Shown here in pieces: positions 1 to 6,585 of a DNA stretch of 22,994 nucleotides. Origin of the DNA: JBJEQG01 sp051881635 (GTDB taxonomy: Bacteria > Bacillota > Clostridia > Oscillospirales > Acutalibacteraceae). The notes below the pieces were generated by a model. The model was not told the DNA's origin and searched no databases. It was given only the letters and a program-made list of their open reading frames with translations. The stretch is taken from positions 1-22,994 of the forward strand of contig JBJEQG010000044.1 of the NCBI GenBank assembly GCA_051881635.1. The letters run 5' to 3'. The translations under genes and the position numbers were made by a program. The first letter of the stretch is position 1. Every line of letters starts with the position of its first letter.

Positions 1-166
1 GGGCATATCCCGCCATTACTTCCCAAAAAGTTGCCCATATCGAAACCCCTATTTGTTTAAATTAAAGACAGGGCTTTGTTGTCAGCGGCTCGCCGCCGCT
101 GGCAATAGTCCTTTTGAAAAACTATTTTTTTGGAAAAATAAATTTTATAAATTTAGGAGGATTTTT
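1..166 (+). other. Non-coding leader with GC-rich hairpin
   Basis: No convincing gene is seen here; an open frame runs in from position 53 but lacks a ribosome binding site there. A GC-rich inverted repeat stands out in AT-rich surroundings: 81-89 pairs with 95-103 (7 perfect pairs at 83-89/95-101, plus one G-U and one G-C) around a 5-base loop. A second short pair, AATAGT at 104-109 and ACTATT at 121-126, follows and runs into a T tract. It could be the terminator of an upstream gene outside the window or a remnant of a small interspersed repeat. A clear AGGAGG for the next gene is at 155-160. Confidence 0.45.
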
Positions 167-1354
167 ATGAATGATGATAAAAATGAAATTATCAAGAAGA
201 TGATAAATGTTGAGTATCGTCCAATGGATTTTACAGACAGAACTCAGTTAGAGGAATATCAAAAATTTCCAATGGCTGAAATAGCGGCATTGGGAATAGG
301 TTTATCATCTCTACTTACACCATTTAGAACGATTACACAGACTGTAAACTTTGGAGAAAAGCTGTATAGAATGGTTATACCGAGTACGGCAACAGGAGTA
401 TTGCGGGTAGAAAGAGATGGCTGTACTTTGGGAAATATGGTTGGAGAAAATGCTAAATTTAGTGGTAGAGCAAGGTTCTTTGAAATAGGTAATAATATAC
501 CAACTAATATTAGCACCACTATGCCAATCGATCCGTCTATATTATTCATGGCAGCAGCTTTGATGAGTATTGAAAAAAAGTTAGGTGATATTCAAGAAAC
601 TCAACGAGATATTTTGGAATTTTTAGAAGGGGATAAAAGAGCAGAATTAAAAGGAAATCTAAACTTTTTGGCAGATGTGCTGAACAATTATAAGTATAAT
701 TGGAACAATGAAACTTATAAAACTAATATGCACATTAAGGTAGAGGATATAAAACAACACGCCGAACAAAATATCTCTTTTTATAGGGAAAGAATAGAAA
801 GAAGTATAAGTAAACATGGCTTTGTTGTTTGGGATAAAGATGTTAAAGGGAAGTTAAACACAATACAATCTGATTTTCAAGATTATCAGCTTGCATTATA
901 TTTGTTTGGCTTTTCGGTATTTTTGGAAGTAATGTTGTTGGAAAATTTTTCTAATGGTTACCTTAACAGCATTTATCGAAAATTAGAGGAGTATTCTTGT
1001 AATTATCGAGAATTATATGCTAAGTCTTATAGTCAGTTAAAAAATGCTTCTAAATCTTCGGTAGAATCCCATTTTCTTGGAGGACTTGCAAATATCAGCG
1101 GAGCGGTAGGAAAAGCTGTTGCAAAAGTACCAGGTATAAATAAATCTCAGGTTGACGGAGCTTTAATAGATACAGGGAGTAGGCTTAATCAATTTAGAAC
1201 TCAAAAAACAGATATGACAATGGAGCAGTTTGCAAATAAACAAAGTGAGTGTATTCGTCCTTTTATGGAAAACATAAAAACAATAAACATTCTTTATAAT
1301 CAACCGTTGAATTTGTTGTTTGACCAAGAAAATTTGTATTTCAAAATACAATAA
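167..1354 (+). CDS. Unrecognised 395-aa protein heading the Ter-linked-type operon
   Basis: I do not recognise the family and assign no function. The ATG at 167 is chosen because AGGAGG lies 6 bases upstream; the open frame extends to 53, but the extra 38 residues run through the GC hairpin and have no ribosome binding site. Visible parts: a hydrophobic stretch at about residues 36-53, a central helical, possibly coiled-coil region around 133-180 rich in E/K/Q, a second hydrophobic stretch around 240-258, and a Gly/Ala-rich amphipathic segment from about 305 (GLANISGAVGKAVAKVPGI). There is no signal peptide. The stop codon overlaps the ribosome binding site of the next gene (14-base gap), so it is very likely co-transcribed with the phosphoribosyltransferase. 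The hydrophobic and amphipathic segments would allow membrane association, but that is inference. It may be part of the system or an unrelated passenger. Confidence 0.8.
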   Translation: MNDDKNEIIKKMINVEYRPMDFTDRTQLEEYQKFPMAEIAALGIGLSSLLTPFRTITQTVNFGEKLYRMVIPSTATGVLRVERDGCTLGNMVGENAKFSGRARFFEIGNNIPTNISTTMPIDPSILFMAAALMSIEKKLGDIQETQRDILEFLEGDKRAELKGNLNFLADVLNNYKYNWNNETYKTNMHIKVEDIKQHAEQNISFYRERIERSISKHGFVVWDKDVKGKLNTIQSDFQDYQLALYLFGFSVFLEVMLLENFSNGYLNSIYRKLEEYSCNYRELYAKSYSQLKNASKSSVESHFLGGLANISGAVGKAVAKVPGINKSQVDGALIDTGSRLNQFRTQKTDMTMEQFANKQSECIRPFMENIKTINILYNQPLNLLFDQENLYFKIQ

Positions 1355-1368
1355 AGGAGTTTGAAGTT

Positions 1369-2499
1369 GTGAGTTATACACAGGAAAACACACTGCGGAT
1401 TGCAAAGCGTTATAAGAATACCAAACGGACTTATTTGTTGGTCAATCCGCTGCAAGGAAAGCATATTCCCGTAAGCCCGACTGCCGCTTTGAATATGATG
1501 ACAGCACTCGGGCAAAAACTGTACCGTCAGTATCCCGAAACAAAATTGATTATTGGTTTTGCAGAAACAGCAACGGCAATCGGTGCGACGGTTGCCGACT
1601 GTTTTGGAGAAGATTGTATTTATATACATACAACAAGAGAAGAAATAGAAGGCGTTGAAAATTGGATTTTCTTTTCAGAAGAGCATAGCCATGCCGTAGA
1701 GCAAAAACTTTGTGCCGACCGTTTGACAGTTCTTTTTGAACAATCACCCTATATTATCTTTGTCGATGATGAGCTTTCCACAGGGAAAACCCTAATCAAT
1801 ATTGTTGAACAGCTCCGCCGCCAATATCTCGTTTTGCAAGATAAAAAAATGATTGCGGCATCAATTCTTAATCGTTTAACGGAAGAAAATACAAATCGTT
1901 TAACCGCCGCAAATATAACAGCGGAATACCTTGTCAAGTTACCCGAAGTTGACTATACAGTGGCAGTTGCGGATATTGCGGTTGAGGCGGCACAAAATTT
2001 TCTTGACGCAGACTGTGGAATTGAAGATTATACGCTTTTACCGCTCCAAATCGATATATCCAATCCCCGACTTGGTGTATCTGCAAATATGTATAAAACA
2101 CAATGCCATTATATGGCACAACAAGCACTTCAACTGTTGTCGGAAATAAACGGCAAAAGCGTTTTGGTTCTCGGTACGGAAGAATGTATGTATCCCGCCC
2201 TTGTTCTCGGTAAAACGATAGAGAAGCGGAAAGTTGCCAATACAGTGCGTTGTCATGCCACAACAAGAAGTCCAATCGGTATTTGTACAAAAGATAATTA
2301 TCCGATTTTTGAAGGCTATAAAATTCATAGCTTTTATGAAACAGGGCGTGAAACCTTTATTTATGATTTGGCAAAGTATGATGTCGTACTGATTGTTACG
2401 GATATAAGACAAAACGATACAGCGGCAATCCGTAATTTAACCGCCGTTTTGAAGAAACATAACTGCGGCAAAATCTTTTTAATTAACATAGGTCGATAA
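1369..2499 (+). CDS. Phosphoribosyltransferase with C-terminal TRSP domain
   Basis: This 376-aa cytosolic protein has an N-terminal orotate-phosphoribosyltransferase-like domain. The PRPP-binding loop is at residues 132-141 (VDDELSTGKT): acidic pair, then the T-G-K-T phosphate loop. Residues 299-302 are the literal T-R-S-P motif that names the TRSP domain usually fused to this enzyme. In the known family the pair occurs in Ter-linked stress operons together with StiP/PELOTA and HAD proteins, where a nucleotide- or nucleoside-like product is predicted; substrate and product are not experimentally fixed to my knowledge. GTG start at 1369, with AAAGGAG at 1353-1359. It is followed after 11 bases by the StiP-like gene, so one operon. 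Both motifs are intact and the length is normal, so there is no sign of decay. Confidence 0.88.
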   Translation: MSYTQENTLRIAKRYKNTKRTYLLVNPLQGKHIPVSPTAALNMMTALGQKLYRQYPETKLIIGFAETATAIGATVADCFGEDCIYIHTTREEIEGVENWIFFSEEHSHAVEQKLCADRLTVLFEQSPYIIFVDDELSTGKTLINIVEQLRRQYLVLQDKKMIAASILNRLTEENTNRLTAANITAEYLVKLPEVDYTVAVADIAVEAAQNFLDADCGIEDYTLLPLQIDISNPRLGVSANMYKTQCHYMAQQALQLLSEINGKSVLVLGTEECMYPALVLGKTIEKRKVANTVRCHATTRSPIGICTKDNYPIFEGYKIHSFYETGRETFIYDLAKYDVVLIVTDIRQNDTAAIRNLTAVLKKHNCGKIFLINIGR

Positions 2500-2510
2500 A
2501 GGAGGGCTTT

Positions 2511-3563
2511 ATGTTCAGTTCTTATAAACCCGAAGATGTGACAATACTTTTAAAGGACATTACAGGTTTGGTAACGCCGCTTCCCACAGAAGAAAGGGAA
2601 AAATGTATTCAAAGCGGTATGCATTATTCAGAAATGCTGCCATTGGAATATGAACCCTCAGCGGCATATTTGGAAACCTATCATAAAGCCTTAAATTTGT
2701 ATGCCAATATTACGGCACAGGCGGTTGCGTCCGTTTCGGAGAAAATTTGGGCGGAAAAGGGAAAAACGGCTGTATTGGTTTCGTTAGCTCGTGCAGGTAC
2801 ATCAATCGGTGTTTTGATTAAACACTATATAGACAGAAAATATAATACCAATATTGCACACTATACGATTTCTATTATTCGTGGGCGTGGCATTGACACC
2901 AACGCCATGAAATATATTTTAAACCGTCATGCCGCAAAGGACATTCAATTTGTGGACGGTTGGACAGGTAAAGGAGCAATTCAACGGGAATTGACAAAGG
3001 CAATGGCAGATTATCCGCAGGTCAATTCGGGCTTGGCAGTTTTGTCCGACCCCGCACATTTGGCGGAAAAATGCGGAACATACGATGATTTTTTGATTGC
3101 AAGTTCCTGTCTTAATTCAACGGTATCGGGTTTGTTGAGCCGTACATTTTTGCGAAGTGATATTATCGGAGAAAATGATTTTCATGGAGCGGCATTTTAT
3201 GCCGAGCTTGCGGAAAAGGATTTGACCTATGAATTTATCAATACAATAGAGGCAGAATTTACATTTAATGCCCCTGTATTGTATGGAAATGAAAAACCCG
3301 TAGGCAGTGGCATAGATGAAGTCAAAGAGATTGCCGAACATTTTGGCATTAAGGATATTAACTTTGTTAAACCGAGTATCGGCGAGGCAACAAGAGTGCT
3401 TTTACGGCGTGTACCGTGGAAATTGTTGGTTCATAGCTTAAACGATGAGGAACATTTAGGGCATTTATATCAGCTTGCAAAGGAGAAAGGCGTAGAGGTT
3501 GCAGAATATCCGCTGAAATGCTATCGGGCGTGTGGAATTATTCGCACCTTGGCAGATAATTGA
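2511..3563 (+). CDS. StiP-like protein with C-terminal PELOTA RNA-binding domain
   Basis: This is a 350-aa protein of the family labelled 'cysteine protease StiP' in databases, although the N-terminal core looks like a phosphoribosyltransferase fold. Visible signs are a hydrophobic strand followed by LARAGTSIG, an IIRGRGID segment, and a PRPP-loop-like VDGWTGKG at residues 148-155. The last ~90 residues (from about 265) fit a PELOTA-type RNA-binding domain: an alternating helix/strand pattern with basic ATRVLLRRVPWK. In known Ter-linked operons it accompanies the TRSP phosphoribosyltransferase, and the two probably act on one substrate. ATG at 2511, with GGAGGG at 2501-2506. The next start lies 1 base after its stop, implying translational coupling. 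The protease label is family annotation, not something the sequence proves. Confidence 0.85.
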   Translation: MFSSYKPEDVTILLKDITGLVTPLPTEEREKCIQSGMHYSEMLPLEYEPSAAYLETYHKALNLYANITAQAVASVSEKIWAEKGKTAVLVSLARAGTSIGVLIKHYIDRKYNTNIAHYTISIIRGRGIDTNAMKYILNRHAAKDIQFVDGWTGKGAIQRELTKAMADYPQVNSGLAVLSDPAHLAEKCGTYDDFLIASSCLNSTVSGLLSRTFLRSDIIGENDFHGAAFYAELAEKDLTYEFINTIEAEFTFNAPVLYGNEKPVGSGIDEVKEIAEHFGIKDINFVKPSIGEATRVLLRRVPWKLLVHSLNDEEHLGHLYQLAKEKGVEVAEYPLKCYRACGIIRTLADN

Positions 3564-3564
3564 C

Positions 3565-4326
3565 ATGAAGAAAGTAATTTTAGCCACAGATTTAGACAAC
3601 ACAATAATTTTCTCTTTCAAGCGTAAAGCACCTGAGGATATTTGCGTTGAAATCAACAAAGACAAACCGCAAAGTTATATGACACCGAAAGTGATTGAAC
3701 TTTTTCGCCGCCTTTCAGAGGAAATATACCTTGTGCCTGTAACCACCCGTTCCGTTGAACAATATCAACGCATAGACTTTCCAACACAGACGGCTTATGC
3801 ATTAACCACAAACGGAGCGATTCTATTGCATAATGAGGAATATCAAGCACAATGGTGTACGGAAAGCGAAAAACTTGTCGCCCCGTATTTTAGTGAAATG
3901 GAACATCTTTGTGCAGAATTGTCTGAACAGGATTTGTATATTCGCAGCCGTATTGTTGACAAACGTTATGTATTTGCCTATTGTGCCGATGATGTAAACA
4001 GTGAGCATTGTGCGGAAAGTTATTATGGCAAAACAAATTTGTTTGTTCAGGCATCGGGGCGAAAGGTTTATTTTTTTCCACCAAAAATTGACAAAGGAAC
4101 AGCCGTCCAAAAGCTGAAAGAACTTTTGGGAGGGGAAATGTTGATTTGTGCAGGGGACAGCCGCATTGATGTGCCAATGTTGGAACAGGCGGATATAGCT
4201 CTTGTGCCGACTGAAAATATGGCGTCTTATCTTAAAAATCCGAATGTGCGTATTTGTCCGCCGAACCGTCCTTTTTCGGAATTTGTTTTGGAGCAGGCTT
4301 TGGAGGTTATAAAAGAATGGCCTTGA
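3565..4326 (+). CDS. HAD-superfamily phosphatase (Cof-like)
   Basis: This 253-aa hydrolase has all four HAD motifs: nucleophile motif DLDNT at residues 9-13 (D9 nucleophile, D11 acid/base), VTTR near residue 57 (motif II), a lysine in KIDKG around 174-178 (motif III), and GDSRID at 197-202 (motif IV, Mg2+-binding acids). An insert between motifs II and III fits a C2-type cap as in Cof-like phosphatases, which usually act on sugar phosphates or nucleotides. In Ter-linked operons a HAD enzyme is a regular partner of the TRSP phosphoribosyltransferase and is expected to dephosphorylate its product. The ATG at 3565 directly follows the upstream stop. An in-frame GTG at 3532 would add 11 residues that overlap the previous gene, and I reject it. 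It overlaps the next gene by 10 bases. Confidence 0.87.
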   Translation: MKKVILATDLDNTIIFSFKRKAPEDICVEINKDKPQSYMTPKVIELFRRLSEEIYLVPVTTRSVEQYQRIDFPTQTAYALTTNGAILLHNEEYQAQWCTESEKLVAPYFSEMEHLCAELSEQDLYIRSRIVDKRYVFAYCADDVNSEHCAESYYGKTNLFVQASGRKVYFFPPKIDKGTAVQKLKELLGGEMLICAGDSRIDVPMLEQADIALVPTENMASYLKNPNVRICPPNRPFSEFVLEQALEVIKEWP

Positions 4327-5006
4327 TACAGGATATTCAAAAGCACCTTTTTGAATTGCAGGACGAAGAATATCGAAAATTCCACAGCCGTCTTATGCCG
4401 ACAGTTGACCCGAAAACAATTATTGGTGTTCGTGTTCCTCTTTTGCGAAAATATGCGAAAGAATTGAACCGAACAACAGATGTTGAATCGTTTTTAAAAA
4501 ATTTGCCGCATACCTATTATGAAGAAAATAACCTCCATGCCTTTTTGTTGGAGTCTGTTAAAGATTATAATACAACCATAGTGTCTGTCCATACTTTTTT
4601 GCCGTTTGTCGATAATTGGGCAACTTGCGATATGCTTTCCCCGAAAGTTTTTGGAAAACATAGAAAAGAGCTGCTTTCAGAAATAGATTTATGGCTCAGT
4701 TCATCACAAACTTATACAGTGCGTTTTGGATTGGGTATGCTTATGCGGTATTATCTGGACGATTTGTTTTCGGAAGATTATCTGGTTCGTGCCGCAAAAA
4801 TTCAAAGTAACGAATATTATGTCAATATGATGATTGCATGGTATTTTGCAACAGCATTGGCAAAGCAATACACAACTACGGTTCCGTATTTGGAACAGAA
4901 ACGCCTTTCCACATGGATACATAATAAAACCATTCAAAAGGCGGTTGAGAGCTGTCGCATTGACGAACAAACAAAAAAATATCTCCGTACTTTAAAGATA
5001 AAATAG
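4317..5006 (+). CDS. DNA alkylation repair protein, AlkD-like HEAT-repeat family
   Basis: A 229-aa all-helical protein of the AlkD family, in which bacterial members excise alkylated bases (N3/N7-methylpurines) without base flipping. The residues equivalent to the Bacillus cereus AlkD active site are present with the same spacing: W101 and D105 (motif DNWATCD), then W175 in IAWYFATAL; in BcAlkD these are W109, D113 and W187. Start: ATG 4317 with GGAGG at 4302-4306. The frame is open back to 4254, but that stretch lies inside the HAD gene. The 10-base overlap with the HAD gene makes it the last member of the operon, linking the nucleotide-metabolite genes to DNA repair. A promoter for the next gene begins 4 bases after its stop. 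Some family members are non-catalytic, so glycosylase activity is likely, not certain. Confidence 0.87.
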   Translation: MALIQDIQKHLFELQDEEYRKFHSRLMPTVDPKTIIGVRVPLLRKYAKELNRTTDVESFLKNLPHTYYEENNLHAFLLESVKDYNTTIVSVHTFLPFVDNWATCDMLSPKVFGKHRKELLSEIDLWLSSSQTYTVRFGLGMLMRYYLDDLFSEDYLVRAAKIQSNEYYVNMMIAWYFATALAKQYTTTVPYLEQKRLSTWIHNKTIQKAVESCRIDEQTKKYLRTLKIK

Positions 5007-5009
5007 TTT

Positions 5010-5037
5010 TTGACAGGTTTTGGAAGTATGGTATAAC
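5010..5037 (+). promoter_or_regulatory. Sigma-A promoter of enolase
   Basis: A perfect -35 TTGACA (5010-5015), a 16-base spacer and -10 TATAAC (5032-5037) lie directly after the stop of the AlkD-like gene and upstream of enolase. The expected transcription start is about 5044, giving a leader of ~90 bases. Confidence 0.7.
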
Positions 5038-5047
5038 AAAATAAAAA

Positions 5048-5111
5048 TTAGCGAACACTAATGATGTGTTCGCTAAAATTTTATACGCAAAGTTAGTTTA
5101 CGCTAACTTTG
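5048..5111 (+). promoter_or_regulatory. Structured leader: two hairpins before enolase
   Basis: Hairpin 1: 5048-5058 pairs perfectly with 5066-5076 (11 bp, loop TAATGAT). Hairpin 2: CAAAGTTAG at 5088-5096 pairs with CTAACTTTG at 5103-5111 (9 bp, 6-base loop), ending 5 bases before the AGGAG at 5117-5121. If the promoter at 5010 is used, hairpin 1 begins about four bases after the 5' end. The hexamer CGCTAA occurs both in arm 2 of hairpin 1 (5071-5076) and in hairpin 2 (5101-5106), so TTAGCG at 5048-5053 could pair with either. Hairpin 1 might instead be a terminator for the upstream operon, but its T run is poor. It does not resemble a named riboswitch. Confidence 0.6.
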
Positions 5112-5132
5112 TTAAAAGGAGAAGATTAAACT

Positions 5133-6428
5133 ATGACTTACTTGCAGATTGAAAAGGTTACAGGCAGAGAAATTATTGACTCACGGGGCAATCCCACAGT
5201 TGAGGCGGAAGTCACATTGATTGACGGTACGGTTGGGCGTGGTACGGCACCAAGCGGTGCGTCGACAGGCGAATTTGAGGCTTTGGAACTGAGGGACGGT
5301 GACAAATCCAGATATTTGGGCAAAGGTGTCAAAAAAGCGGTTGAGAATATCAATACAATTATTAACAGTACCTTGACGGGTATGGATTCCTCAGATATTT
5401 ATGCGATTGATAAAGCGATGATTGAGGCAGACGGTACAAATGACAAATCAAAATTAGGTGCAAATGCTATTTTGGCAGTTTCGATTGCAACAGCGAGAGC
5501 CGCCGCTAACGCTTTGGATTTGCCGCTTTATAGATTCTTAGGTGGTATTTCAGGTAATCGTTTGCCCGTACCAATGATGAACATTTTGAACGGTGGGGCT
5601 CATGCCGCCAACACGGTTGATGTTCAGGAATTTATGATTATGCCTGTGGGTGCCTCAACATTCAAAGAGGGATTGCGTTGGTGTGCGGAAGTTTTCCACT
5701 CATTGGCGGCATTGCTCAAAGCAAACGGCTTGGCAACCTCTGTCGGTGACGAAGGCGGTTTTGCTCCAAATCTTGCAAGTGATGAGGAGGCAATAGAATA
5801 TATTTTGAAAGCGATTGAAAAAGCGGGTTATGTTACGGGCAAGGATTTCATGTTAGCTATTGATGCCGCATCAAGCGAATGGAAAAGTGGTACAAAAGGA
5901 GAATATGTTCTACCAAAAGCAGGTACAAAATTTACCTCAAAGGAATTGATTGCCCATTGGAAACAGCTTGTTGAGAAATACCCAATTATTTCAATAGAAG
6001 ATGCTCTTGATGAAGAAGATTGGGAGGGTTGGCAACTCCTCACAAAGGAACTTGGTGATAAAGTACAGCTTGTCGGTGATGACCTTTTCGTAACAAACAC
6101 AGAAAGATTGAAAAAAGGTATCGAACTTGGCTGTGGTAATTCCATATTGATTAAGCTAAATCAAATCGGTTCTGTTTCCGAAACGCTTGAAGCCATTAAA
6201 ATGGCACACAAAGCGGGTTATACGGCAATTTCTTCACACCGTAGCGGTGAAACGGAGGATACAACAATCGCTGACCTTGCCGTTGCATTGAACACTTGTC
6301 AAATCAAAACAGGTGCACCGAGCCGTACAGAGCGTGTTGCGAAGTATAATCAACTGCTCCGTATTGAAGAACAGTTGGGGAACAGTGCCGTATATTCGGG
6401 CATGAATGCATTTAATGTAAAGAGATAA
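5133..6428 (+). CDS. eno: Enolase (phosphopyruvate hydratase)
   Basis: Full-length 431-aa enolase that interconverts 2-phosphoglycerate and phosphoenolpyruvate in glycolysis, in the cytosol. Conserved signatures in order: RGNPTVE near the N-terminus, GASTGEFEALELRDG, GGAHAANTVDVQEFMIMP, GDEGGFAP (acid/base Glu), the Mg2+ ligand acids in SIEDALDEEDW and LVGDDLFVTN, the catalytic-lysine segment LIKLNQIGS, and SHRSGETEDTTIADLAVA with the Ser-His-Arg substrate contacts. ATG 5133 with AGGAG at 5117-5121. It is transcribed alone from its own promoter and closed by a strong terminator, separate from the preceding operon. Nothing is odd in the protein; the leader is the unusual part. Confidence 0.98.
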   Translation: MTYLQIEKVTGREIIDSRGNPTVEAEVTLIDGTVGRGTAPSGASTGEFEALELRDGDKSRYLGKGVKKAVENINTIINSTLTGMDSSDIYAIDKAMIEADGTNDKSKLGANAILAVSIATARAAANALDLPLYRFLGGISGNRLPVPMMNILNGGAHAANTVDVQEFMIMPVGASTFKEGLRWCAEVFHSLAALLKANGLATSVGDEGGFAPNLASDEEAIEYILKAIEKAGYVTGKDFMLAIDAASSEWKSGTKGEYVLPKAGTKFTSKELIAHWKQLVEKYPIISIEDALDEEDWEGWQLLTKELGDKVQLVGDDLFVTNTERLKKGIELGCGNSILIKLNQIGSVSETLEAIKMAHKAGYTAISSHRSGETEDTTIADLAVALNTCQIKTGAPSRTERVAKYNQLLRIEEQLGNSAVYSGMNAFNVKR

Positions 6429-6440
6429 TAAAAATCACTA

Positions 6441-6483
6441 TAAAAGCAAAGAAACAATATAGTTTTCTTTGCTTTTATTTTTT
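6441..6483 (+). terminator. Terminator after enolase
   Basis: A perfect 14-bp stem (6441-6454 with 6464-6477), a 9-base loop and a T run from 6478. The arms are AAAAGCAAAGAAA / TTTCTTTGCTTTT. This is a textbook factor-independent terminator 12 bases past the stop codon. Confidence 0.9.
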
Positions 6484-6507
6484 GGAATTTTAAATGAAAC
6501 GGCTGTA

Positions 6508-6534
6508 ACATATCCAAATAATCATCATATTATA
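6508..6534 (+). promoter_or_regulatory. Candidate sigma-K-type sporulation promoter
   Basis: AC at 6508-6509, a 16-base spacer, then CATATTATA at 6526-6534. This fits the Bacillus mother-cell sigma-K consensus (AC, 16-17 bases, CATANNNTA) exactly. No sigma-A -35 is evident here. The short AT-rich consensus makes chance matches common, so this rests partly on the downstream gene looking like a spore-surface multicopper oxidase. Confidence 0.38.
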
Positions 6535-6536
6535 AT

Positions 6537-6561
6537 AATTGAAATAATATATATTTCAATT
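6537..6561. repeat. Inverted repeat upstream of multicopper oxidase
   Basis: AATTGAAATA (6537-6546) and TATTTCAATT (6552-6561) form a perfect 10-base inverted repeat around ATATA, just after the putative -10 box and before the AGGGAG ribosome binding site at 6571-6576. It could be an operator or a 5' hairpin; the all-AT composition also permits chance. Confidence 0.45.
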
Positions 6562-6585
6562 TATAAATGAAGGGAGTATAAATTT

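Noticed and set aside
53..166. 38-residue N-terminal extension of the first gene
   Set aside because: It runs through a GC hairpin, lacks a ribosome binding site, and AGGAGG sits directly before the ATG at 167.
5052..5072. CGAAC...GTTCG as a LexA (SOS) box near the AlkD-like gene
   Set aside because: The half-sites are 11 bases apart, not 4 as in the Gram-positive SOS box; they are simply the two arms of the hairpin.
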